From contig NC_031480.1 of NCBI RefSeq assembly GCF_000006565.2, positions 6,822,797 to 6,886,796 on the forward strand: 64,000 nt of DNA, read 5' to 3'. The notes beneath the pieces were generated by a model. That model worked only from the letters and a program-made list of their open reading frames with translations, searched no databases and was not told where the DNA came from. Of this stretch, positions 23,886-36,728 are shown piece after piece (position 1 is the stretch's first letter; each line of letters starts with the position of its first letter). The position numbers and the translations under genes are program-made. The stretch comes from Toxoplasma gondii ME49. Its lineage: Eukaryota > Apicomplexa > Conoidasida > Eucoccidiorida > Sarcocystidae.

Positions 23886-26800
23886 CTATTCCACTGCATC
23901 GGCTTCTGCGTTCAGGCATTCAGTTGTCATAAACTCATGAGCTGCAGAAACAACATCCATCTAGCTTGCCTCCAGAACGCGAAGCGCCTCTGACGAAATG
24001 CCTTGCCCCTCACACTATATCTTCACCTGGGCTGAACCAAGACCATTTCTATATGCTCACCTGTGAAACTGTAATCGAAGCGTTTGACTTGCGTATTCCT
24101 TATAGGGCGTTTCACTAGCTTCGTAAGCATTATGCTGACGTTGTCCCTGCTTCCTGAGAACATAAAACATGATCAAAAGTCACCGACCTTCACGACCTGG
24201 AGACAATCCGTATTCAGCACTCTGAAGACTTGATTGCGTTGCCAGCTCCACAGAAACTGGAACACACAACTTGTAGAGAGCCGTTCCCACGCCTTCAGGA
24301 ACATCATGAAGCACAGAACCTACCAAGCATGAACGCAGACTCCAAAATTCTGTAAGCGATTTCTGCAAGTCCGCCTCCTGTTCTTTCCAGTTCCTCTTTG
24401 AGTAGACTGGCAACGAAGTGCCAGTTCATTTCTGGTCGTTCAAAGATACCTGCACAAAGACAAACAATTCTTAAAACGGGCTTTGCACAAACGCGGTTCT
24501 ATACTCAGATGCTATCTACGTGAGTCTTAACCAAAATCCGCCATCTCGTCTTAGATATTTCCGTCCACCCTTGTGCAGCAACGGCATCAGAGTCAACCCC
24601 GGTACCGTCGATCTGAAGGAGACGGCGCCCCATCTGCTTCCGCTTCGAATATTGCTTACTACGCCCTCGTGGCCGTCTAGAACATACCGTTCCACCATCC
24701 CACTGAATATTCTTCAACGTGTTGGCCAGTTCTGTATCATGGCAAAGAATAGGCGGTAAAACTTGAACACCTACCGTCACATCCCATGAGGATGATGTCA
24801 CCGGGCTTGGCTTTGAATACGTTGACATCTGGCAGAGCGACGACCTTCTGTTCATTCGGCTTCATGTCAAGACGGTCCTTGAGCGCCTGTGAGCACCACA
24901 TAGTTGCATGCGTAGACAGCCGCTTTTCCACAAGACCACATCTGGATGGACGCTGCATATTGACGATGATGCTCACGGCCTATTTCAGTGGCTCGCGCAT
25001 GTTGGTACTCTCCGCACTTCCCCGATCTTTGGCATCGTCACACTACTCGACCAACCTTCTGTGGCCACTGTAAGCCAAAGTGAAAGATGTATCAAAGTGT
25101 TAACCGGCGCGGAAAACTCATCTTCGGGAGGCTCTTCACATTCAAAACAGAATGGAATATCGGCCTCTCTGGCAAGTCTTTCGATGCAAGTAACATCGCT
25201 ACAGTGCGCACCAGTCAATTACGACGAGCGATATCTTTTGCGGAAGCTACAACTGCATGAGCTGCTACAGATGGCGGCGGTGCGACTTGCACGCTAATGA
25301 CATATATATATATATATGTACGTCGGTGTGTACACGGCTTCTGCTAAATGCATATACTCCTTGCATGCGCGCGTCCGCGCGCACCAGATAAGAAAAAGCG
25401 CCGTCAAGAATGGCAGGCGCTGAAGGAAATGCAGTGGAGCAGCGACGGTGAAACATAGATGATTGCTGAGAAGACACAAAGCAGGGGGCGCGAAAAAGGA
25501 CAGTTGAGGAACCTACGAAATCTCCGAAAGCCCGTGAGAGGGCCAATCGTCCATCAACGCGCCAGACACCCAAACGACGCAGCAGGAAGCCACCTGCCCG
25601 TTTGATTCGCTCTCTCTCTACTTCCGCCGTCGGTTTGTGGTCCTTCGACATGATCGTGTAGGTTCCATCCGAGTGAAGAATGAGGCCTCGACTGTCTCCT
25701 GAAGAAAACCCACACACATTGCGAAACCGACACCGGAAATGGTTTCAGATTCCAGAATGTATTCGGACCTTCAATAAACAAAACCCTTCACATATCGCGG
25801 AACATAAGGAGGAAGAACACGGCGCTTTCAGCGTCTACGCCACATTGCCGTCCCGAAAGTGTATGCGACAGGTTACCACCAAAACTGTTCAGCTGTACCC
25901 AGTGGGTTATGTCTCTACTGTGCGTCCGCGGACAAGCAACACCCACCCCTTGCTCCGCTTGCCTTTCATCTAACCGTAGGTGTATCGTGCTACCTCCCAT
26001 TTCGCTTTGGCGAAGCAGTCACTGTCTCTTCACCAGAGGAGCCCCTCGAACTCACCAACGTTGGCAGCATGTACGTTGAAATAGATGCCGTCTCGAGATT
26101 CCGGATCGTCCACCTTCTCGATGATAACCATCAAACCTAGTGCCATGCGATAGCAGGGAATGAGCAGAGCACCACACGAAATAATTCGATGTTATGTCGT
26201 AGTACACTCAGTCCTTGTATTTCTCATAGTTCCCAAGTCTTCATCGCATGCAACGATTTAATTTTTCCGGCGCAGTACTTCTATCCCGCTTCTCCCTTCA
26301 CCGGACTCGTTTGTCTCACACAGTCACGCAGCGACCAGAAACTAGCGCAGACATCTGTCCCTTCCAACAGAAACGAAGGCGTGCGCGCTCTCCCTTTTCT
26401 TTCCTTGCAACCAGGCTGTCTCGCAATCCAAATGCAAGAAAGCGTCAAGTCGGCGGGCATGTCGGGTCGCTTCTCAGCACTGCCTGTTTGACCACAAGGG
26501 AGGTAATATTTTGGCGAGCCACCGAAGAATCGAAACTTAAGCAGAGAAGCACAGCAGAAAAGACAATGAAGAAAAGGTACGTCTTCAAAAAACAAAGGTG
26601 CGTAAGAATGACAGTCCGTGTGGTGTACCGTAACTACACTTTTGAAATCGTATGTAAAGAAACACGTGGCCACAGACTGTACTGTATAGCCATATCTGAA
26701 GAGAAATTGTCTTCGTAAAACGCTCTTCCTTTACAGGGACTGTATCTCACCTGTAGAGCCTCCTTTCAAGGTGTCAGCACGCATGTCTGCATCCATTTGG

Positions 26801-29623
26801 AGGCAAGCGCTCCGGAAAGACTCTTGAGACAGGTTTTTCATCGCGCCTAGAAATAATCGACACCGATTCCAGCGACACACACAACACGGCAATGACTGAA
26901 ATCAGGGATGGTTGCCCAGTCACACGAATTCATCTCCAAGTTGTTTCTCGATAAATCGTTCACGTGAGCGGTGATCCGACAGTTACGCCACACAATGGTA
27001 GAAAAAATCGACAACAGCATGCGCAGTATAAGAAAACGTGGAGACAAAACCATATCGGGTCTCCGAGTATGATTTTATTCTGCGCAAAAGGCCTTCTCTC
27101 TGTGGCAGTTCTTCATCGACAGACAACTGACACACACTTCATATCTACTCCGTAGGCCGGTAGATTCGTCCATTAAATCACCACACACTGTCACAATTCA
27201 GGATGCACACTCGATGCGAAAAGGAAGGCACCCAGGTGACCAGATGGGCACAACAGCGGTAGCTTGCTGATACCTCTGCGGCTAACCAACGGATGTCGAA
27301 GGCGCATAAAAGAGAAAAAAACCGATTTCTCGAGTTTCACCATTTTCTCTGCGCTAGAGTGCAGAATATCCCACGTTTGATTCCAAACGGCAGTCTTTCC
27401 GATATACCCCACTTTCCAATTTTTGCTGCCGCCGGCGCGGCTTGTCATATGCGCGTCAATGTATCCCTTTGAAGCAGAGCTCCTGCACGGTATATATTTT
27501 CTGGCAGGTGGTTCCGAAGTCTCCGGACTAGACAGTTGAACATTCAAGAAGCGTCTCAAACAGATCGACGCCCTCTCCCCTGAAGAATTTACGGATGTGC
27601 AGGGAACGGCAACCTACGAAAATGAGGGTGAAAGAGAGCTAGGCACGTCTGGCGATGTCCACGCTAAGGTTGCCCCATAACTTACCAAGGTAACCGTAAG
27701 CCACGCTGGCACATCGTCGAGAAACACTGTAGCCTCCATGGCCATCGAAAATCGCCTTCAGTCGAGCATTTGGGAAGTTTTTCAGCGGACCGTGAACCAC
27801 CATAGCGTCTTCGTCCTGAGGGCGGCGGCCGTTCATTGTTGCTGCGAGGGTCTTCGTGTGCCAATCCACAACAAGAACCATCTTCTTCTCTTTCTGATAT
27901 GCCCCACAAATAAACAACACACAACACAACTCTGGCATTCAGCGGCGTCGCTCACAAGGTTATATTTATCGTTGGGGACTCGTCCTTGCTGCTCAGTTCA
28001 GTCCACGGGACACAAAGGAGTCTTAGGAACATTCAAGAAGGTCCCTCTTAGTTTTCGACTGCTGTGTCTGCCGTACGTTCGCCAAACCATTGAGCAAGAC
28101 ACCCAACCACAAGGGAGCTCCACTCTGTTCATCGATTCGGGACATGCTGGACGGTCTTCGTCTGCACATCACGGATGAATAGATACAGAAAGTACGACAC
28201 TGTGCACTGCAATCGGATAGTGCGCATTCACCTGGCACGACCTGCGAGTGTCGAAGAACTGACAACCGTAACACGCGGTGCTGCAGCCCTACTCAGACTC
28301 TGAACACCACTACACTTCATGTCAACATGTATGCGGTCCGTAAATCAATTGGTCTCCGAGACAGAAAAACGTTTCCCGTGCAAGCACCTCGTTGTTGCAG
28401 TTCTGACGAAACTTGCCCTCTCAGCTTGTTCACTCAGCAGACAAGGGAAATAGGACACGCACTTCGCAATAAAGATGTTTGGAAGCCTTTACATTGAACA
28501 CGACGGTTTGCATTCTTTTCTCGCCCCACAGACGGTTTCAGGTTCCTAAACTATAACGGTCGGTACTCGTCCCAGAACGTCAGGACTCGTGAGTTATCAA
28601 AGCACACCGTGAAGCACGACGCCTGCAAAACCCTGTCGACCCCCCCGATGCCTGCTCTTGCCTCGAGATGTCTTTGTCTGTGTCTTTAACTTCCCTGAAG
28701 GGTTCCTACGCCCTTTCCTGGAAACAGTTCCCGCCTTATCGATTAGACCGAGACGTCACAGTAGCACCTAGGATACTGACTGTGACTCCAGGCACTCAAC
28801 AGAGACCCCCAACCCTAGACTTTTCCCCCTAGGGCACTGAATATGGCTGCACCTGTTTCAGGTACAACGACACCCAGTCTAGGAGGACGCGAAGTGAAAA
28901 CCTGTGCAAGACATATTTTTCACGCGTTAATACAAAGGCGTTGATCTCGCATCTTCTTACCTGCTCGATGAACGGCTTCACAGCTTTGGGGTTCGCACGC
29001 GTTGGGCCTTGCGAGTGTTGCACGGGGGGGCGTGCCGGAGCTCCAGCTCCACCCTTGGCGTCTTTCCCGCGTACTGCCCCTTTGTGACCTACATGCTTCC
29101 CTTCGTTTCTGCGTTCCGAGCTTGCCTCTTTGTCGTTCAATTCCTTGTCGCCACGCGGGGCTCCAGCCATTTCAGCGTCTCCGGAGGCCTCGGTAGTCCG
29201 TGCCTTCTTCGCGTCGTTCTTTCGGCCTTTTTGTGCTCTGTCACCTGCCTCCGACCTTTCCTTCTCGGTGTCCTGGGATCCACTGCCCTTCCCTTTCTTC
29301 AAGGTCTTCTTCATCTTAGGACCGTCCTTTCGAGCGTGTCCCCCCGCCAATTCTCCGGAGTGCGAGGCGGTAACGGCATTCGCATTCACAGTGCCACTGG
29401 TAACTCCGTCCGCCCCCTCGTCAACCGTGGAAATGTCACTCTCGGAATCATGACGTCTCCTCTTTTCAAGGCCCTTTCGAGCAGGACGCTCACTACGCGA
29501 CACGGACTCGTCGCTGCTGTCGCGCGCGGCACGGATGTCCTGGCAGCCACTGAAGAGAACCACGAGAGTACAGAGGGTAAGAAGGAAACCCACCCGCCAG
29601 ACGGCGCTACGGCGATCCACCAT
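23886..29623 (-). CDS. Secreted PP2C-type (PPM family) Ser/Thr phosphatase
   Basis: Nine exons: 29623-28961, 27893-27686, 26846-26751, 26136-26056, 25698-25517, 24886-24775, 24449-24324, 24153-24061, 23941-23886. All boundaries are GT-AG and phases agree, giving 538 residues. Residues 1-25 form a signal peptide (VGFLLTLCTLVVLFSGC). Residues 26-221 are polar, Lys/Glu-rich and contain basic clusters (RKGLEKRRRH, KMKKTLKKGKG) that could act as nuclear localisation signals. Residues about 226-520 are a PP2C domain with its motifs in order: DEDAM 248-252, FDGHGG 270-275, NVGDSRG 348-354, KDHKP 368-372, LALSRAFGDF 401-410, GCDG 445-448 and SRDN 491-494. The metal-binding acids (E249, D250, D271, D447, D493) are present, so it should be active. 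Architecture resembles PP2C phosphatases that T. gondii exports, such as rhoptry-secreted PP2C-hn; which paralogue this is cannot be decided. An extra exon between 28961 and 27893 is possible. Confidence 0.82.
25302..25317. repeat. (AT)n microsatellite
   Basis: Eight AT units in an intron of the PP2C gene. Confidence 0.9.
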
Positions 29624-32600
29624 TGTGCTGACAACTTGTCAAGAAACTTTGAGCGGAACGCGTTTACGCAACTGAAGTAAGCGAAGCGAGGCAGCGAGGT
29701 GCTGGACCTACGGACCCCCTCGAAGAGGAAGAGGTGGCCCGAATCCTCACAAGGGTGTACCACACTGGATCACAGTTCCGCCTGAAGTCGCGAGATGTTT
29801 GCACGAGTTTGCGGGGCAGCGTGGAGCGGAGGATCGAGAGAATGTCAAGTCTCAAACAAGGAGTGGCCCCAAAGGCATACAGAGACATCCGGGAAAACAC
29901 GTCCTCAATACTGTAGAATGTCCTCAGACATGTACACCGAAATTTAGTTGGACATCTTCGCTTGCAGGCTCCGCCCCGTCACAAAAAAGAAGGACGCGAG
30001 AGTCGCATGTGCGACAAGCATCCAAAGAGAGACAAACGGCCGGCAATCGGTGACCGGAGGGTATCCTGCGGGGGCCCGCTCAGCGGGAGACGAAGCGAGA
30101 TTCGAAAGATGGGTTTTCCCCCTGCAACCCTTCCTACCGCGGAACAGTAAACGAAGAGTTCGAAAAGCAGAAAGTCCACTGTAGAGCGGGTGCTTTTTCA
30201 CGTTGGTGATGGCAGACGCGAACTGTCGTTTTCATGGGGGCCGGCCACGGGGTCCTTCGAATCATAGATAGAGTTCAGAGTTCGGGCGAGGATGCTTTGC
30301 GAATCAGTGCACAGCGCCAGAACCCTTGAAAACGCATTTTTAATGTTTGGGGGAGGTAGTAACTTAGTAGCTCTACTCGGAATGCACGTGGCTCGTGCAA
30401 AAGAATGGCAAAGAAAAAGTAGAGTCTCCACACTGCACGGAATGACGATCTATAGCCTTCGCCACGGAGACGGGTGAAGATGCCGTTTGTTCGGGGTGCG
30501 TTCTCCACCAATTCTCTTCGCCCATGACTGCATCCAAGAAAAACTGCGGAATCGAAACAGAGTTACGGAGAAACAGACCGCTCCAGCTGTCCCCCGGAAA
30601 CACCACGCACCCGTGACCCTCTCCACAACCTGCGTCCTCTTAATTTCCCAGTCTCCGCGTTCGACGTTCGGGCGAGTTTTCGACGGTCGTCGATCGGGAT
30701 GCACGGAGCCGTCGCCCCCTCAACCTCGCGTCTGTCGCGCAGCTCCCCCCCAGGGTTCTGCTCTCCCTTCGTCGATTCCTTGTCGACTGGGGGACGGGCA
30801 GGACCGTCAGTCCCAGTAGCCATGAAAGAAACCCGAAAAGAACGTGTGAATCGCTACCCTGGCGGTCTTTCCAACTGGAATTAAGCATACTCAAGTGGAA
30901 AATCCTACCATATACAGATGCATGCGCGACGCAAACACTGGAGTTTCGTGAACCACCTGAATGGCAGGGGGATTGGGCTGCCACTCTCTCGCCTGTTGTG
31001 CGGAGTGTTACCGATTCGGAGGCAAGTGACAGCAGCCATCTGCTTCAGGGGGGAAATCTGCAAGGATAGTGGGAGAAAACACGACCTTCGCTCATAGATA
31101 TGCATCGGCGTCGAGCCACGAGTCGCCCAACCTACAAACAAAAGGTCCTGGCGGGACGAAAGAGACGGCACCGTCCATTCACTTTGCGGGCGAGGCTGTT
31201 TCCCGGAGAGGCACCGGGAGCGCAACGCTCGAGGGGATCACAACAAAGAAGGGCTGCTTTATAGCACTACATTCGGAATGCTTCTTCACTACACGCCAGG
31301 TTTCGAAGAACACGTATAACTGATCTGGAACGAAATGAGAGATGCGTCAACAAGTGTGACAAGCTTCCAACAGATTCATTGCTGGAGCGAGTTTAGGCCA
31401 AGCGGGCCGAGTCAGTTCTGGAGACTGGCAAGACATTACTTGCTGTCTGTATTTCGAAACTGGAGCCATATTCATACCAAAACTATAAGTACCATCTAAT
31501 TTTCTCATAATGGACAAAGAAGGAGCGATTCGAAACCATGAGTCAGCCAACTCGGGGCTCTCGAAGATATCTAGTTCCTGTGGAACATTGCTGAGAGGGG
31601 GTCGATTCAAAGGACACGACCACGTACTGGTCGGGGTTATGTATGTGTCCGTTACTACTGGAAATGCAGGCTCTCCTCAAAACAAAGGCGCGAGACCGAG
31701 AAGAAACCACGCCTGTCGATGGTTGCTGCAGGGTGTTCAGCCAAGTCATCGAGGCCCCGTGGGTTACAGTTCCCCTAGCAACCTGGTGTGTTGCTCATGC
31801 ATATTCTGTAGGAGCAACGCCTCTAGCCGTCTGCGCTAGGAGGGAGCGGGGGGTGGATAACTGCAGTATGCGGATGTGCAGATAGCGAAGTTATCCTTGG
31901 CTGCGGTCTTCGTTCGTCGCAAACCTGACTAGGCTTAAACAGCACTCCTGCGGACAGGTTCTTTGGGGACCCCTACATCATGTTCGTTCGGGCGACACCG
32001 GTTTTTACCACCTTGAGTTGTGGCTCTATACTGAGGGGCAAAGAAAACTTCCAATTTTTGACGTATCGCGAATGTTGGAAAGCAATGCCTCACCGTGGGG
32101 CCTTCATGTGACGTGTAACGCTCATCCCACGTTGGCAGCCATACTGCTGTGCGAACGCAACCAAAAGCAAGCGACCGCTGTGACAGACCCCTTTTCCGCT
32201 TATCGCTCTGACATAGTGAAACCGCATGCCCGACTGGAAGCGACCAAACTGTGGAAAAGCGATCGAAGATCGCAGCAATTCTATATTGTGTCATCTCTCT
32301 TACGACACCTGAGTTCTGAAGTCCACCCTTCGCCTATCCTCCCGCGACGTTACACATCGGTTAGCGATTCGTAATCGTGACACATGGAATGTTCAGAGGG
32401 GAAACAACCGGAGAATATATAGCAACATCATTGCGATGTTCTTGTCTCCAGAATGTCCCACTCAAAAGATGGATGACGTTTGCGGTTTTATACAGCAGTG
32501 GTTGCGTACGTCATCAGTGGCTGAAAACGGTTTGATCAATGTCTCCTCGGCAGCATCGGGGATGGGCCGGGCATCGAGGCACACGCGTAGAATTCCCGCA

Positions 32601-35600
32601 ACCGACATTCGGAGGAAGAATAGTACCTATGGTGCTGAAGAAGACTCCAGCAGTGAGGCACAAACAATCAAGTTCTTTACGCTTGCTGTACACCACCACC
32701 CTGCGGGCCTTCTATCGCAAACTATTGAGATTACGAAGGGTCTGCTGAGTGTCTCTCAATAACTAGCTGAGTGCTTATCCGATAATTATGTCAAGTGCAT
32801 TGCAATCCAAGGTGTGTAGCAGTTCCTATGCTCCTTAACATCACAGCTACCTGTAGTTTTCTGTCGCTATCAATACGAATGAACAGTAATCAATATTTTC
32901 CACCTAGTACATAACTGATGTGAAGTAACCTTAATGTCACAGGAAATTCAAATCCAACACTTTAAGCAGGGATGTAAAGGTGTTGGGCGTGTGATCGTCG
33001 GGGCATCTGAATCCTCATATTCAAAGACAATTCTATTTAAAAGAGTTGTAGATAAACGACGTCTGAAGAGTCGGAGCAACTTCCGCGCACCATGATGATT
33101 ACCCGACAGGGATTTTCCTACCTTTGGACCGTGATAATACAGTCGCCGTTTAAATTTTACTGCACCGGACAGGGATTATATACTATACTTCTAAAGTGGT
33201 ATCAGCAGCATCTAGTGTTGCTGTACAACAGACGCTCCTTGTTTTACTACCTAATCATGATCTACTGCTGCAGATATTAAGAAATGTACACACAATCGAA
33301 CTACACAACGTTATGCTGAAAAAAATCTCAAATTGCGCTGATTATCTATGCTGTAGTAATATATGGTGTTCAATTGGCTCTGAGCGACGATAGTCTAATA
33401 TGTAACTCCGTTCATGTAAATAAAAAGAGCTTTCACTGATTGTATCTGTGAAACGTGATTAGTTCACCTGGCCGACACGATCCGGTTTTTTGGGAACAAC
33501 TCCCTTATCTAAGGGTAGTATATGTGCTGTGAATGCCTGGAGGTATACAAGCATCTTTCGGGGTGATATCCATGTCTGGGTTAGATGTGAAGATGCTGAT
33601 AGAAACCACAAAATAACTGCTGCCACTGCTTCACTACGAAGATAGGTCCACTCTCTCATTTCCAGTTTTGGACGTTAGAGTACAGCGAGAACTCCTACCG
33701 TCGGTACGTTCCCGATATGGTGTAACTGAAAACATGACCTGCCTGCCTGCGATGCTGATTGCGGCTCGTAGAATTATCCCGATGACGCGTTAGGTCTTTC
33801 TCAACTGTTTGGTTTTGTCTTCGGTTTAATACTTTCAGTGCGGTCCCTACACCCGGGAGGAAGCTCGAATTATTAAAACACAGGGAGAACACGTGTCAAG
33901 CTATTATCACACAACTTACAAAGAGCAAAATACCAATACAGCGGAAAGGTAACAACATCGGTGGCACACACGTGAAGAAACGCGCAGATGTGGGCAGAAA
34001 ACATACACTAGACTGTGTCATTCGCTCCTGCCTCTTTAATGAAGCTCTGGTTTCCATGTTCAATGAACTCAATCTCGATTTTTACGTCATCAGCGACAAA
34101 ACCACTATCGGAGCACTCCTGGAAATGGTTTGAAGACCGTCACACGGCAAAGAGCGATCATGCGCGGTGGAAAACTGCTGCCGCGTGCACTGTCGAAAAC
34201 CCGCAAGAGACACGAATGACTATTTGCCTTCCTGTAAGTAAAATATAGAGGACAAAACGCTCGAGCAAAACTGTACTTTTGTTGACGGGACTCCATTCTC
34301 GTCGATTGAACATGCAAGAGCGTGTGGTGTCTACCTTTTGACGATTGCATGGGAGCTACAAGGATACCTGGGAAATCTGGGAAGGGGGGCAGCGAGTTTT
34401 ACTACCCGACCTTACGGCGACGAGGGACAGGGATAGAGTTCATCGGTTGGTTCATACGTCGTTAGGAGCCAATCACGCAGGGATGCCGCTTCCCATCAAT
34501 TTCCTTCGTTTCACTTGTTGCTTTGTGACGCATCTTTTCGTTTCGTGTTTTGTTGTCCTGATTTCCCCCAAGTGGTCGAGCGTCGCCACTCTTCCGTTTA
34601 GCGATTTCATGTCCTCGAAGACAACGACCCCGAGTGGTGGCTAACCATGCCGTATGTCGAAATAACATCTGCATCCAAACTCTTTGAAGACAAGCTTGTG
34701 ACTCTTCTCCGTTCTCGCTCCCATTTTGTCGGCCGAGAAAACTGCAGCTGACGACCAGGCACGATATAATACAACTCGTTCGCCTGGAGACAAAGATAAG
34801 ACACTTTTGCCACATCACTCTGTTGGAGACAGCGGCCAGAGAGGTCTTGTGACGACCGAATTACGTCGCACATTTCTGCCGATCGGTGTCGGGTGATTTG
34901 TCCCTCTAAATATACAAGAGATCTTGGTGCGAGAGTCCTCTCGGAGTCCCGACCACTTCCCCAAACTTCGTCTGGCGACAGCCTGTGGATATTGATGAGG
35001 GGAAGGCAGTAGTGAGTTGTTCCATTCCGTTTCATCTCGTTTCCTGTCACGTACACATCTGTAGGTTTCTCGTGGTTGTTCGACCCTAACCATTCTCCCC
35101 TGACAACTCTTGCTAGACGCAGAACCGTCGTAGAACGGTGTTTATCTGAGTCTCCAGCGTAACCCCATTTCAACCTGTGCCGCTGCAGACCACCGACTTG
35201 TTCGTACTTGAGGGTAGCACCAAATATAACAGGCTACTTTCGTACATCCATTTGCATGCATAGCGTGCGGACATCCGTTTGTGCGCACTCCCTTCCGTAT
35301 CCTTTTAAAAAGGACAACGCAGTGAACTTTTGCGTGTCTCGACCCCTGAGCCATCAGCTTTGACGAGGCCGTCGATTGCTAGTCGTATTAGCTGCGTCGC
35401 TTGCGTAGTATTTCGTGCTGTTATGCATCGTAAAGTGGCACGTTGCCTCCGTGTAGCCACGACTTCGGATCGAGGCGAAGGTGCAGCGCTTTTCTCCCCT
35501 TCGTCTCCAGGGCATCACGGTTTGGAACACAAACGCCTGCTTTTTCTGCGTTTTTCCACTCCGTTCTGTGTCTCTCGGCGCATCATCTCGCTCCATTCGT

Positions 35601-36053
35601 GTAAAAGACGCTCCTATACGGATCTACGTCTCTGTTTCACCTTCGTCGTTATTGGAAACGTCCTCACTCGCTGTCCCTTGCCCCGGTGGCATGTACACGG
35701 GAGCGTTCCGTCGCTATCCACGGCACGAAGGAGAACCCTTCTCTCCGTAATAGTACTCCCGCGTTGATTCTGGACAGCGTACCGAACGTTGGTTTCTCCG
35801 ATTCCCTTTCTCGTGAGGGAGGGCAGTGTCAGTTGTTAGCCACTGCCTCAGTCTGTCTTTCTCTTTCTCTCTTGTCTTTTTTCCCCCTGTGTCTCAGTGT
35901 TTTTCTCTGCATAGCCATCTCGAGAGAAGAGTTCGTTGGAATCGTGAACAGTGATGCAATTCAGCACTTTGTGTAGCGACGTGTGACTCTCGGCGCGCAG
36001 CCGCATGTACACAGCAACGGGGTTGAAGACTTCCACTCATTTGTCAGCGCAAA
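29624..36053. other. Long intergenic region between PP2C and ERD2
   Basis: About 6.4 kb separating two divergent genes, so both promoters should be here. I find no gene I can support. The longest frame, minus strand 35173-34607 (188 codons), opens with TTG and has no family motif. The segment about 32760-33440 is visibly richer in A and T than its surroundings. The last 700 bases before 36054 are rich in C and T (for example 35850-35900), as expected of a coccidian 5' leader. Confidence 0.45.
32760..33440. other. AT-rich island of unknown origin
   Basis: Base composition shifts here to clearly more A and T than the flanks. Only tiny frames occur. Two short strings (33209-33220 and 33404-33413) resemble parts of mitochondrial cob, but too briefly to call an insertion. 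It could be an old organellar insertion or a scaffold/replication element; I cannot tell. Confidence 0.3.
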
Positions 36054-36728
36054 ATGGCGCAGAATGCCTTTCGGTTGTCAGGAGACATGCTCCATCTGGT
36101 CTCCATATTTTTGCTCCTTTTCAAGTTGTACCGGAGCAAGAACTGCGCAGGTTTGTCGGCGCGGATGCAGGAGTGTTACTCCATCGTTTTTTGTTGTCGC
36201 TACCTGGACCTCACCTACTCGTTTATTTCTGTCTACAACTCCGCGATGAAGGCGATCTTCATTTTGTCCACAGCCTACCTCGTATTTCTCATGAAGAAGA
36301 AAGTGCCAATCTCTACAACGTACGATGCCAAGGCTGACTCCTTCAACTACATGCTGTATCTCGTGCCGCCCTGCGCCGTCATTACGCTCGTCACTGCAGA
36401 CTCGTTCGCCGTGACAGATCTCAGCTGGACCTTTTCCATTTGGCTAGAGAGCGTAGCCATTCTGCCTCAGCTGCTTCTTCTCCAACGGCAGAGAGAAGTC
36501 GAGAATCTAACGTCTCACTACGTTGCGTGCATGGGGCTGTATCGCCTCATGTATATCTTGAATTGGGTCTACCGGTACCTCACGGAGTCCCCGCCGCATG
36601 TGAACGTCGTGAGCTGGGTAGGCGGTGTCGTGCAGACTCTCCTCTACGCAGACTTCTTCTACTACTATGTGCATGCGCGATGGTATGGTCACAAGCTTGT
36701 CCTGCCCGTTGTTGGTGGGGAAGTGTGA
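36054..36728 (+). CDS. ERD2: ER lumen protein-retaining (KDEL) receptor
   Basis: A single exon encodes 224 residues, close to the usual 212-220. The start context is strong (gcaaaATGGCG). The protein is a seven-helix membrane protein and follows the family end to end: RLSGDMLHL at the start, RYLDL at 49-53, WTFSIWLESVAILPQ at 125-139, TSHYVACMGLYRLMYILNW at 153-171, ADFFYYYV near 199-206 and the C-terminal HKLVLP. Residues corresponding to the ligand-binding Arg47, Arg159 and Asp193 of the human receptor are present (Arg49, Arg164, Asp200). ERD2 retrieves soluble ER proteins ending in KDEL or HDEL from the Golgi to the ER, and coccidian chaperones such as BiP use the same signal. Its upstream leader is pyrimidine-rich. 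Confidence 0.96.
   Translation: MAQNAFRLSGDMLHLVSIFLLLFKLYRSKNCAGLSARMQECYSIVFCCRYLDLTYSFISVYNSAMKAIFILSTAYLVFLMKKKVPISTTYDAKADSFNYMLYLVPPCAVITLVTADSFAVTDLSWTFSIWLESVAILPQLLLLQRQREVENLTSHYVACMGLYRLMYILNWVYRYLTESPPHVNVVSWVGGVVQTLLYADFFYYYVHARWYGHKLVLPVVGGEV

Noticed and set aside
34607..35173. 188-codon minus-strand frame
   Set aside because: It opens with TTG, has no family motif, and a frame this long is expected by chance about once in a window of this size.
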